DNA of 55,823 nt, taken from NCBI GenBank assembly GCA_001931905.2, contig MSJI02000738.1:1-55823 (forward strand). Direction: 5' to 3'. The notes beneath the pieces were generated by a model. That model ran no database searches. It worked only from the letters and a program-made list of their open reading frames with translations, and was not told the origin of the DNA. Below, in pieces: positions 45,242 to 55,499 of this stretch. Numbering within the stretch: position 1 is the first letter of the stretch; each line of letters begins with the position of its first letter. Made by a program: the position numbers and the translations under genes. Source of the DNA: Cladosporium sp. IMV 00045. Taxonomy: Eukaryota; Ascomycota; Dothideomycetes; Cladosporiales; Cladosporiaceae.

Positions 45242-46909
45242 TCAGCAAACTCCATGCGTCTTGCCATGCTTCCCGCGAAGACTGTGACTCTCGCCCGTGA
45301 AGTGCTGATTCATACCCTCAGTCTTGCCGGTGCGCGAGCCGTGCGCCTTCATGTGATCGACGTAGTGCTTGAGCAACTTCTTCTCGTCCATCTTGCTCAA
45401 CTCATGAACGGCAAGCTTCAGATCCGCAATCAGAGCATCGCAGCGCGAGCGAGAGAAATCCTCCCTCACCACAACGCGCATCATGCGCAGCTTCTCCGAG
45501 TGCGGCGCCATGGTGTACGCGGGTACGACCCAGCCGCGCTCGCGCAGCTGGTGGGCGAGGGCGAACTCGTCGAAGCCGTGCTTGTGCGTGGGGTCCAGGC
45601 GGAAGGCGACGAGGGGCAGGCCGTTGCCGCGGGTTTTGGACATGAGGATGAAGCCCATGGCTTGCACGGAGGCGGCGAGGTAGTCGGCTGTGCGGGTCAG
45701 GTTGAGCATGATGCTGCGGTAGCCTTTCTTGCCCAGGCGTATCAGCTGGTAGTACTGCCCGATGACTTGGCTAGCGCCTCGGGAGAAGTTCAGGGTGAAA
45801 GAGGCCTGGTCCGCGCCGAGATAGTTGATATTGAAAATAAGTTCTGAAGAAAGGAGACAAAGTCAGCTTAACACTTCCCAGGCATGAGGTGCACATCACA
45901 TACCCTTGGGAAGAAACTCAGGATCGCGCCAGACCACCCAACCGACACCAGGATAGACAAGACCGTATTTGTGGCCCGAAACATTGATGCTGACAACCTT
46001 CTCCAGGCGAAAGTCCCAGACGAGGTTTGGATTCACGAAAGGCGCAACAAAGCCACCAGAAGCGGCGTCGACGTGGACAGGGCAGTCAATACCCTTCTTG
46101 ACCAGTAGATCATTGATAGCTTTGGTATCTTCGTACTCGCCAGTATAAGTGGTGCCAAGGATGGAGCAGATACCGATTGTGTTTTCATCGATGAGATTGA
46201 CCGCTTCCTCCGGATCGATGACATATCTGTCTGGAGTGCAGTAGACGTACTTCTCCTCAACATCGAAGTAGCGTGCAGCCTTCTCCCAACACACCTGCAC
46301 GGCAGAATTCATGATGATGTTCGGGCTGCTGAAGTCTTTGCCTTCTGCCTTGCGCTTGTTGACCCAGCGTTTCTTCATGGCCAACGTGGCGAGCATGATT
46401 GCCTCGCTGGAACCAATTGTAGATGTGCCCATAGCATTCGAGTCCTCATCATGAGTCGGGACGTGAAACAGGCGGGCGATCATGCTGACACAACGGTTCT
46501 GGATATCGGCGCTGACTGGGTACTCCTCATAGTCGATGAAGTTCTTGTTGAACGCGTCGACCATGAGCTTTTCGGCTTCATCTTCCATGTATGTGGTTAC
46601 GAAAGAGGCAAGGCTAAGGACTAGTTTTAGCAAAGTTGCCACTGAGATATGAGAACTGCGGGGATCTTACTTGAGCGTGGGAGTGCCATCCAAGGTGAGA
46701 TCGTCCTTGATCATACGATAGGCGACCTCGCGCGGCATCTCTTCTTCTGGCATCTCGTGCTTGGGTAGGTCTTGAGCGGCGAACCGCGAGCCGTAGACGC
46801 TTGCGGCGAAATCATTGTCATCCGGTCCTCCGAGGTCGAGGTCTTCAAGCTTGGGAAGGTCGTGGGCGGCCAAATCCTTGTCCGTTTTCACTCTTGCGAG
46901 GTGGACCAT
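45242..46909 (-). CDS. GAD1: glutamate decarboxylase
   Basis: Three exons (46671-46909, 45904-46613, 45242-45843) join across introns of 57 and 60 bp to give 516 aa. The joins make [15 protein letters not shown] and [15 protein letters not shown], both matching the family. It is a PLP group II decarboxylase: the cofactor-binding lysine is K295 in SGHKYG, the ring-stacking aspartate D262 in HVDAASGGF, and [20 protein letters not shown] marks the substrate/PLP pocket. The enzyme converts glutamate to GABA plus CO2 in the cytosol, entering the GABA shunt and consuming protons. The tail ([19 protein letters not shown]) is short. It diverges from an amidase. Confidence 0.95.
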
Positions 46910-47586
46910 GATGCCGGGAGGTGAGAGGCTGTAGGCTGGTCGTTTGCTGCTGTTGCTTGGAGGTCTAGAATTAAGGCTTGGTGCAGGGCTCAGGCAAAGC
47001 TACCTACCGCGAAGATTGCAGGTGTAGAGTCAATGGATTCTTGGAGGAGTAGGAATTGAGGATGTTGTGGTGAATGAGGAGACGTGAAGCGAGGAAAGAG
47101 ACAAACCTGCGAATGAGTGCACAAGACCAAGTCAGGCACAAGCTGAGCTCGTGTTTACTACCTTACCCCTCCGGTGCGGTGTACGCGGCAGGTGCAATGC
47201 AATGCAATGCAATCAAGTAATAAGCCCGTCAGGCCAGCAGCTTTGAGCTTGTTTTCCAACAGCGAAGCTTGATTGCAGGCCAAGAGAGCTTGCCACGTCT
47301 TTCATGCAGACACAAGTGGCGTTGGTAGGCGAGCTGCGGATGAGCATGGCTGAAGCCGTGAGGTGGACTCATGCATGTGGCACGGAAGAGCTAGATGTAT
47401 GCAGTGTCACGTGCATCACAAGATGTGATGTGAAAGAAGTGAGGGGGATTGCGCACGTACCACATCTCACCTCTCCTTCCTCGTACCTCGGCAAATCAAT
47501 GGAGATACTCTATATTCGAAGACACCAAATACAACTTGTTATTCCATATTTCAAGCCCGCAGTGCTTGCACGAGCAGCATACGACC
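46910..47586. promoter_or_regulatory. divergent promoter of glutamate decarboxylase and amidase
   Basis: 677 bp separate the two start codons. On the minus strand a GTAGGTAG stretch near 47000 could be a leader-intron donor. A CAATG pentanucleotide repeat lies at 47193-47213. Shared regulation of two nitrogen-linked genes is possible but not shown. Confidence 0.45.
47193..47213 (+). repeat. (GCAAT)4 short tandem repeat
   Basis: Four uninterrupted five-base units in the promoter region between glutamate decarboxylase and amidase. Confidence 0.85.
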
Positions 47587-49359
47587 ATGGAAGAAGAACA
47601 GCCATGGCGAGATATTGCCGCTCGCAAAAAGGCTGAGCAACTAGAACGCATCCCGGAGTCGTGGCGCCTCCCAGACTCAACAGACTTTGAACAGGGAAAT
47701 GTGCTACAAGTGCCTCGCCAAAGCGGAATTCTTACAGATGTCGAACTTCAAATCACCGAAGAGTACGATGCCACCGAGTTGGTCGATGAGCTTGCAAACG
47801 GGAACCTGAGCAGCGAGGCTGTAGCGACAGCATTTTGCAAACGAGCAGCCATCGCCCAACAGCTCACCAATTGTTTGACCGAGATCTTTTTTGACGAAGC
47901 CATAGCCCGAGCAAAAGAGCTCGATGCTCACTTCGACCGCACTGGTAGACCCTTTGGACCTCTTCACGGTTTGCCCATCTCCTTGAAGGACACCTTTCAG
48001 ATCAAGGGCTACGATGCATCTCTCGGTGTGGCTGCATTGTGCTTCAAGCCAAGCACGACGAACTCAGCTCTCGTTGAGCACTTGCTTTCCCTGGGAGCCA
48101 TTTTGTACTGTAAGACCAACGTCCCGCAAACCATGATGGCATTGGATAGCCACAACAACATCTTCGGCCGCGTTCGGAATCCCGCTCACAAGGACCTCAC
48201 GCCAGGTGGAAGCTCTGGAGGCGAGGGTGCCTTGATTTGTCTGCATGGTAGCCCTCTTGGAATCGGAACCGATGTGGGCGGCAGTATCCGTATTCCAGCA
48301 CTATGCAATGGCCTGTATGGTATCAAGCCGTCGTACGGTCGTGTGCCATTCGCCGGGCAGCAGGGCGGCCTACCGACTGGCAGCAGCAAACTCGCCATTG
48401 AAGTCAGCGCTGGACCTATTGCCCACAGCGTTCGCGATTGCGAAATGCTGCTACGCGTCGTTGGCGAGAATCAGCCATGGCTTGTCGATCCAGATGTCAT
48501 CCCGCAGGCCTGGGAGCAGCAATCATCAGTTCACAACCATCTGTCTGCGCCAAAGAACAAACGAAAGAATCCTCTGCGTATCGGAGTCGTGCGTACCGAT
48601 GGTCACGTAACGCCATTACCTCCAATTCAACGCATGATCGATGAGGTGGCCAAAATTCTTCGCTCGCAATCCTCCATGCACTTGACCCCGATCGAAGTCG
48701 TCGACATCGACATCTCATCACTCCTCAGCAAGTGCATCAAGACTTCCAACGGCCTCTTCTCAGTAGACGGGACAAACACATGGTTCGATCTTCTAGAATC
48801 CCAATCCGAACCACTCTCACCCTGGCTGAACAACCGACTCCGCCGAAGACCGCACAAAACAGCCGCCGAGATCACCAAGCTGCAAGCCGAAAAGCTCGAC
48901 CTCCAAACTCGAGCACTGGAAATCTGGCGGGAGAGTGGCGGCTTCTGGCAGCAAGACAAACTGAGCCCTCGTCCTCGAGCTCAATCCATCGAACGCGAGA
49001 TTGACGTGTTCATCTGCCCTGCCGCACCGCACCCAATCGCGCCAACGGATCGATGGAACGACGTGAACTACACCGCAGCCTTTAATCTGCTCGACCTCTC
49101 CGCTGGCATTATTCCCGTTCGCTCGGTGTCTGATGAAGATCTCGCTTGTGAGTTGGATGCCGGTGAGCCTTTGAACGGATGGGACAAAATCAATCGCGAG
49201 CTTTGGGGCGAGAAGGAAAAGCAGTCGTACAAAGGGAGTGTGATGAGCGTGCAGATAGTTGCTCCGAAGCTGCAGGAGAGGAGATTGGCTGAGGCTATGG
49301 CCGTGATCGATGACGCTTTGAAGAGGGGGAAGAGAAAGAGTGGGAAGAGTAAATTGTAG
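47587..49359 (+). CDS. amidase-signature enzyme (acetamidase/fatty-acid-amide-hydrolase type)
   Basis: One exon encodes 590 aa from ATG 47587. The Ser-cisSer-Lys triad is complete: K134 in LPISLKDTFQ, S209 in TPGGSSGGEGAL and S233 in GTDVGGSIRIPA, with the same spacings as fatty acid amide hydrolase. The N-terminal region (ARKKAEQLERIPESWRLPD) and the C-terminal ELDAGEPLNGWDKINRELW with SYKGSVMSVQIVAPKLQER fit fungal acetamidase-like proteins. It hydrolyses a small or acyl amide to acid plus ammonia; the substrate cannot be told. No signal peptide or membrane anchor. The lysine-rich end (KRGKRKSGKSKL) is unusual. Confidence 0.9.
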   Translation: MEEEQPWRDIAARKKAEQLERIPESWRLPDSTDFEQGNVLQVPRQSGILTDVELQITEEYDATELVDELANGNLSSEAVATAFCKRAAIAQQLTNCLTEIFFDEAIARAKELDAHFDRTGRPFGPLHGLPISLKDTFQIKGYDASLGVAALCFKPSTTNSALVEHLLSLGAILYCKTNVPQTMMALDSHNNIFGRVRNPAHKDLTPGGSSGGEGALICLHGSPLGIGTDVGGSIRIPALCNGLYGIKPSYGRVPFAGQQGGLPTGSSKLAIEVSAGPIAHSVRDCEMLLRVVGENQPWLVDPDVIPQAWEQQSSVHNHLSAPKNKRKNPLRIGVVRTDGHVTPLPPIQRMIDEVAKILRSQSSMHLTPIEVVDIDISSLLSKCIKTSNGLFSVDGTNTWFDLLESQSEPLSPWLNNRLRRRPHKTAAEITKLQAEKLDLQTRALEIWRESGGFWQQDKLSPRPRAQSIEREIDVFICPAAPHPIAPTDRWNDVNYTAAFNLLDLSAGIIPVRSVSDEDLACELDAGEPLNGWDKINRELWGEKEKQSYKGSVMSVQIVAPKLQERRLAEAMAVIDDALKRGKRKSGKSKL

Positions 49360-49810
49360 GTATTGTCGGTCTATACAGCACAGATTTGTAAACTCTACAG
49401 AATGGCACGAATTGCTCTATCTAAGTTTGATTTTCTCGTTACCTCAATCAGCACGCGGTTAGTCAGCGAGTTGCGTGACGATTGCGAGATGTCTTGTGAA
49501 CCCCTCACCCAACGTCAGCCTTTGGGCAGCGTACGCCCTGTGACATCTTTGCCATAGACAACCAACCTCGGCATATACCTGATGCTGTACACGATTTTCT
49601 TCACTGAATTATTTTTCACTCATCACGACAACTTGCCGCGAAAGACTGAATAGTCTCATTACCTCAAATCGGCCAGCGAATCGTAGCATCGAAGGTCAAC
49701 CTCAAGATCAAAGGACCATCTCGCCACAATCCAACACCCCCAAACAACACCAGTCGGTACAAAACAGGATCCAAAAAATTAAAACAAAAACCCCAAAAGT
49801 CCAGCCCAGG
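49360..49810. other. intergenic, no gene seen
   Basis: Amidase 3' flank and promoter of the GFA-type gene. AC-rich just before 49811. Nothing recognisable. Confidence 0.5.
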
Positions 49811-50335
49811 ATGTCTAATATCCTCTTCACCGGCTCCTGCGCCTGCCTCCGCATAACCTACACCTCCACCTCCCCGCCCACCTGCACAACGCACTGCTAC
49901 TGCAGCACCTGCCGCAAACTCTCCGGCACCAGCCACCAAGCCTTCACGCACATCCCCTCCTCGGCGCTCACGCTGTACGACAACACCTCCTCGCTGCGCT
50001 ACGAAGGCCTGCCCAAAGACTCCATCGGCGGCATCGTCTACTTGCGGCTGAGCGATTTCGCTGAGAGAGCTTTGTGCGCTACTTGCCGAACGCTACTTGC
50101 GATGAGGTATAAGACTGAGGAAGGCAGTGTGGGGGTCGCGGTGGGGAGTGTGGATGCGACGGGGGTGGGAGGGGAGGTGGAGAGGGCGTTGAGGCCGGAG
50201 AAGGCGATTTTCTTGAGGAGCAAGCCGAGTTGGGTCGAGGTTGAGGATGGGGAGGGGGTGAGGAGGTTCGAAGGGTGGGGGGATGGGTTTAGTGAGGAGT
50301 TCGTGAGGGGGGTGGAGGGGGAGAAGGTTGGCTGA
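49811..50335 (+). CDS. GFA/CENP-V-fold zinc protein
   Basis: One exon encodes 174 aa. The zinc-binding cysteines of the GFA (glutathione-dependent formaldehyde-activating) fold are present: C10 and C12 (GSCAC), C29, C31 and C34 (CYCSTCRKLSG) and C89/C92 (ALCATC). The motif THCYCSTCRKLSGTSHQAF is diagnostic. The usual family length is 130-190 aa. Only some members act on S-hydroxymethylglutathione; most fungal paralogues have unknown function. It converges on the histidine phosphatase gene, with 76 bp between stops. Confidence 0.85.
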   Translation: MSNILFTGSCACLRITYTSTSPPTCTTHCYCSTCRKLSGTSHQAFTHIPSSALTLYDNTSSLRYEGLPKDSIGGIVYLRLSDFAERALCATCRTLLAMRYKTEEGSVGVAVGSVDATGVGGEVERALRPEKAIFLRSKPSWVEVEDGEGVRRFEGWGDGFSEEFVRGVEGEKVG

Positions 50336-50411
50336 TGACTGAATTTGGGTATGTAGGTAGGTAATGTACAGTGTGGCATACGAGATGGTTTTGGATGTAT
50401 TGTATGATCGA

Positions 50412-51657
50412 TTACAAGCCATACTTGGTAGGCACAGCAGTGACACTCGCCACACCCGTCCCTCCAATTCCACTCTCGCCCGAACAAACACATCCCAGCG
50501 AACTAGACGCCACACTCGTGACAGGCGGTCCATTCGTGCAAAAGTAAGTCGACGTAAGCGCCGGGACCGACGTGCTCGGCCTATCCTCCTCAGGCAAAAA
50601 CCGCGCCTTGACAAGCACAGGAATGACCGCGCCGGTTCCGAGAGAGAATTCCCTATGCCCGAGAACCCTCAGAATACTCCTGATCTCGCCGCTGTGAGAC
50701 GTGATCGAGAGCCAAGTGTGGTCGTCATTCCAAAAGACATCGTCGAGTACGCGTCTCGATCGCGCGTCTTGAGCTCCCAAGGGCTCGGCGAGGATGCCGG
50801 ACCAAAGCTCATCTTCCTCTGTGAAACCGGGCTCGATGGTCCATTCTGGGAAGAGGCTCTGAATGTGAGTCTTGCTGTTTCGACGGTCACAGGTGTGCGT
50901 GGAGATTCCCTCACGGAACAGCTCCTTCACCACAGGAACGAAAGGGAATTGGTTGGGTAGCTCAAGATCGGAGAAAGTGAGGTTGGCGGTCCGGAGACAG
51001 CGCGTCATGGGCGAGGTGTAGTAGGCCTGCGGGTAGGGGACATGTTCAGTCGCGATCTGGCGTTTCCAGTACGCATTGGCGATCTGAGCCTGGCGGACAC
51101 CACTTTCTGTCAAATCCGCGTCTGCCCAGGTGGTGGTGGCGTTGCCGTCTAGCTCGGACCAGTAGCACTGCGGGTGGGATGTCAGATCGAATCGATTTGC
51201 TAGAACGTCTCATTGCAACGCCTTACGTTCCAAGCTCCAGTGCCGTAGTAGCTCTCAGCGACATTGTGGAAACCTTCACCGTGCCGACCCATGAACAGGA
51301 CTTTGTACGCGGTATCGGGATCGGCTTCCTCGTTCAACGAGTCCACCACCCTGGAGAAGCGTTGCCACAGCGTCCCATTGCCAGCGTCGGTTTCGGTGTA
51401 TGTCTTGTTGATCAGACCGAAGTTGACGGCGGTCTATGTAGTACTATCAGCATCCGAAAGACCACCAATCATGCAGAGCCAACACCCACATAGTCGAAGC
51501 CTGAAGCAACAGTATCCGGCTCGTCCTGGAGGAAATATCCAGCGACGGTACTGTAGCTCACATACCCGGCTCGAGAAGTGTAATCGTAGTGAGCCTGAGC
51601 GGAAGAAGAAAGCAACGCCGTGAGAGCGGCATAAGGCAGGTAGGTAATCGTGAACAT
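50412..51657 (-). CDS. secreted histidine phosphatase (phosphoglycerate-mutase-like)
   Basis: Three exons (51490-51657, 51227-51433, 50412-51167) join across introns of 56 and 59 bp to give 376 aa. The first 22 residues (FTITYLPYAALTALLSSSAQ, then A) look like a signal peptide. The catalytic histidine is in FMGRHGEGFHN (R106, H107, G108). The second half gives LTESGVRQAQIANAYW, YYTSPMTRCLRTANLTF and a second histidine in SITSHSGEIRSIL. The order matches the branch-1 Pmu1-like phosphatases. N-glycosylation sequons such as NKT, NGT and NAT are present. Likely a secreted or vacuolar phosphatase; the substrate is unknown. The Gly/Val/Ser-rich last 35 residues are extra to the domain. Confidence 0.85.
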
Positions 51658-52346
51658 GCTGATGTCCTAGTATTCAAATCAGGTCGACGAGTACACCGAA
51701 AAAGAAGAAGGAGAGGCACAAACCCTCATTTAAATTTGTACTTCCAACCAGTCAACTCCAAGGCAAGGTACCTGCATGAAAGGTGCCCGCATCTGATCAA
51801 GCGGTAGAATAAACTGCATGCAGTACAACATCCGATTCACCCGTCATGACGACTCCACCTGCCAGGGATAAGCAAGCTCGCTAAGCTCACTGCTCCATTT
51901 GAGAGGAGTACTAAAAGTTGAAGAAAAGCAATTCGACGTTCGAAGCGAAGAGCGAATCCCACACCATTCAGTCCTCCCACGTGCGCATGAGTTGCTGAAG
52001 AAGCCTCGGCGGACCGTTAGCGATGCAAGCAAGGTTGGGGTGTGGAGACGCTTGCCCTATCGTTTATTAGATCGCCCTCGGCGGAGGCATGTCAAAAGTG
52101 CTTGACAGTCTGGAACGGGGTTTGATCAATGGTAGATTTCGAGTATGGGCTGTTGATGTGGGAGCGAGGAGGAAAGATGATTAGGCAGTGGAGCAGAGGG
52201 TTCGAAGGAGCCATATTCGTGTTTAGCTTGCTGGATTTGTGTTTGCCATAGTATCAACTCTCTTCTACAGAAAACAGTACCTACCTTACCTACATGTGAT
52301 ATAGCTGAAAGAAATATGCTCTTGACACTCTCAAAGTGCAACAGCA
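51658..52346. other. intergenic, no gene seen
   Basis: Promoter of the histidine phosphatase (minus) and 3' flank of the MoaA-MoaC gene. Short frames on both strands are not protein-like. Confidence 0.5.
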
Positions 52347-54855
52347 TCACTCAGACCCCGTCCCCGACCCGGCCCTCAAACGTATCTTCACCTCTTTCAC
52401 GCCCTCCTTCAACTCCCCCGTCTCAGGCTCGAACAACTCCTCACCCACCTCCATCTTCCACTTATTATCAACCATGACCCCGCTCCTCCCACCCGCCTTG
52501 TAAACGATCTTCGCCCCCTCAATAGTCATCTCCTTATCAACAGCCTTGCACATATCCACCACCGTGAGCGCCGCGCCCTGCACCGCCGTGAGAGCCTCCA
52601 TCTCCACGCCCGTGGGACCAACGCACTCAACGCGCGCTTGAATGGCGACCAGCGCCCTGCCGTCGCGGTCCGCCCCGCGGCCCCAGCACAGACTGAACTG
52701 CTCCGGCGACACGAGGGAGACGTCAACTTCGGCTTTGCTGATTGCCAGAGGGTGGCAGAGCGGGATGATGTCGGGCGTGCGTTTGGCGGCCATGATGCCG
52801 GCGATGCGCGCGATGCCGAGCACGTCGCCTTTCTTGTTGTTGTTTTCGAGGATTTGCGAGTAGGTGTGTCGTTGGATGGGGATGTGGGCGATGGCGATGG
52901 CCGTGCGTCTTGTGGAGCGTTTGGCGCCCACGTCCACCATGTGCGCTTCGCCGGTGGCGTTGACGTGGGTTAATGTGCTGCTGCGGTCGACGGGAGCTGG
53001 GGCGTTGCTTGGGTTGTGGTGTGAGGCTTTGGGTGATGGTGCTTCGTCTGAAAGCATGTCCATCGGCTGGTCAGGTCTTCCACTCGGTGGCGTCTTGCCA
53101 TTCGAATCTTGTGAGCTCAATCCTCCACTGGTAGAAGCCTTGCTGTCCGAAGAGTATGGCCTGGCCTGGCCAAAGGAGCCAGTAGTTGAGCCGCGCAGCA
53201 GATGCGTTGGGATTGTTGACCAAGGATTGCTCTTGAAAGGCGTGATTTCTCGTGCTGATACAGACCACTTTGGCCTAGTGACAAGAGCGTTGTTATCTAT
53301 GTGAAAAGCGTCAGCGACCGCGCATAAACTGCATGTTTCACATGTCCAATGTAGCCGCCTCGCCCCGAAAAGAACACATGATAGGAAAATCATCCAATAG
53401 TCATTCATTCATTATAGCTCATTGTTTTCACGCCAAATCATCCATCCATGCGTTCATTACACGCGTCAAGCTGCAAACCCACAAAAATTGAAAGAGGGGA
53501 GAAAGAAACAAGAGAACCTACCCACCGATCAAAATCATAGGCCGATTCTTCATATTCTCCAACTGCCCCATGCCGGCATGCTTAGCCTTCTTACGCTTGA
53601 CCGCCGCGCCAATGACGTCCAGGAGCTGCTGCTCCTTGCTCATCCAGCCCTCCTCGCCATCAAACCGAAGGTGACCACCGTCTTCATTCCCACGGCGACG
53701 ACTCAGCTCGAGCTCCCGGATGGCCTCGAAAGCCTGCTCATCCATGGGCTCGCCGCCGTGATCCTTGCGCAGCAAATCGCGCAAACTGACCTCCGTCTCA
53801 CCATGCAGGCAGACTTTCAGATTGCCGTCGGACGTGATGCGCAGGCGGTTGCAGGAGCCGCAGAAATTGTGCGTCATGCTGGTGATGAAGCCGACGCGGC
53901 CGGCGAAGCCGGGCACCTGCCAGGTCTTGCTTGTGTCGTTTTTGGCGTCTTTCAGGCGGGCGATGGTGGGGTGTTCCGCGCGGATGGCGGCCAGCATGTC
54001 CTCGTAGCTCAGCATTTTGTTCTCGCTCCACTTGTTGCCGCCGAAGGGCATGTATTCGATGAAGCGGACTTCGAGGTCCTGCTCGCGCGTCATTTCGACG
54101 AAGGGCAGGATCTGGTGGTCGTTCAGGCCGCGCATGACGACGCAGTTGATTTTCAGCTTGACGCCCGCGCCGGCTTTGTTCAGCGCTTTCACGCGCTCGA
54201 TGCTTTTCATCACCGCGCTGAAGCCTTGCCGCCGCGTCAGGAGCTGGAATTGGAACGGGTCCAGGGTGTCCAGGGAGATGTTCACGCCCGTCAGGCCGGC
54301 TTCGACCATTTCGTCGAGCTTGCGGTGCAGGGAGATTCCGTTGGTTGTCAAGGCTAGCTCTTTCAATCCGTTGCGTCGAAGACTTCCGATCTGTTGCATG
54401 AGAGGAATTATGTCCTTCCTGACTGTGGGTTCGCCGCCCGTCAGCCGGATCTTGTTGACGCCCTGGTTGACGAAGAGCGCGCTGAGGTAGTGGATCTCAG
54501 CCGTCGTCAGGATCTCTCTGTTCGGCGAAAGCTGTATGCCCTCTTCGGGCATGCAGTATAGGCATCGTAGATTGCATCGTTCGGTGAGGGAGATGCGAAG
54601 ATAGTCGTGCTGTCGGCTGAAGTTGTCTGTGAGGAACTCGGAGAAGGGTTTCGCCTGGCGGATCGCTTCTTGTCGGCTCTGTGGATGCTGTTGCGGTGTG
54701 AACGTGTCCAAATCGCTATCGTCAACCGTTGCCGCCGTCGCTGCTGAGGCAATTCGGCGAGACTGCCATTTCCTCAGCCGAAGGGAAGGCGACCGAAGTG
54801 CTGTGATGTTCGAAGGCCGAGGTAGGGCTCGCGCTGAGAGTGCCGTGATGGCCAT
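52347..54855 (-). CDS. cnxABC: molybdenum cofactor synthesis MoaA-MoaC (MOCS1/cnxABC type)
   Basis: Exon 1 (53526-54855) and exon 2 (52347-53296) join in frame across a 229-bp intron to give 759 aa. MoaA (residues 1-445) is a radical-SAM enzyme: C94, C98 and C101 (CNLRCLYC) bind one 4Fe-4S cluster, C332, C335 and C349 ([10 protein letters not shown]...VCLH) the other; [10 protein letters not shown] and [10 protein letters not shown] are conserved. The MoaC part holds [34 protein letters not shown] and [20 protein letters not shown]. Together they turn GTP into cyclic pyranopterin monophosphate. The basic Ser/Arg-rich N-terminus suggests mitochondrial import. ATG 54855 is chosen because the frame upstream has no ATG. 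Unspliced RNA ends MoaA at TAG 53518 after ILIGG. Confidence 0.9.
53297..53525 (-). other. switch intron between MoaA and MoaC
   Basis: Retention gives MoaA ending in Gly-Gly and a stop at 53518-53520. Splicing from the GTGGGT donor (53525) to the CACATAG acceptor (53297) replaces the second glycine codons and joins ILI to [12 protein letters not shown] in the MoaC frame. The neighbouring GTAGGT donor (53521) is closer to consensus but would run into a stop after the same acceptor. In animals the C-terminal Gly-Gly of MOCS1A is needed for activity and is lost in the fusion form. Confidence 0.6.
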
Positions 54856-55499
54856 ATTATCGACAATTGGGGAATGGAAGCATGACAAGAGAGCCTACCC
54901 AAGAGAAAGAAGATGTAGACTTGAATGTTACTGCAGCAAGTGACTGACATGGCATGATTGGCTTACATAGTTCAATTATTATTACTGTACGGAGGTACGG
55001 CTGGATGGCAGAAGTGGAGAAAGCGAGGCTCGCGCGCATCTTCCTTATCGGGCACTGTGGGGATTTGATATGTTCTGTTTCTCCGCATAGCGCCGCCTAC
55101 GATAGCGGTTGATAATTGACGTTTTCATGACACTGCACATGGTCACACAAAGAGAGAATTGAGTTGGAATCGAATTGAGTCAATTGAATCTGTCTGTTCT
55201 GGTTGCTGGCCCCTCCACTTGGGGAGAGACCTTTCTAAACTAATGCCACGCTGAAGAAAATCAAAAATGCAAATTGCCACAAAAGGTGGCGTGAGTAGAG
55301 CAGCTCATGCTGTGTTGCTGCTGCTACTAGTGCTGGGTATCCATGATCTTTCATGCCATTCCTTGTAAAAAACCCGCAAACCATCATCGTCAAAAACGCC
55401 ATCAAAATGTCTCACTGTCTGTCAGAGAGTTCCGAAATGAAGAAAATGAAAAGAAAACGCCAAATTTCCAATGCTGCTGATGGTACCTCGTCGGTAAAA
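54856..55499. other. intergenic, no gene seen
   Basis: Promoter of the MoaA-MoaC gene (minus) and 3' flank of the glucanase gene (minus). AT-rich in places; no RNA gene or repeat seen. Confidence 0.5.

Noticed and set aside
45227..45847. 206-codon plus-strand frame opposite glutamate decarboxylase
   Set aside because: Antisense shadow; the minus strand carries the clear enzyme sequence.
53422..54357. 311-codon plus-strand frame opposite MoaA
   Set aside because: Ala/Val/His-rich antisense shadow of a strongly conserved radical-SAM enzyme.
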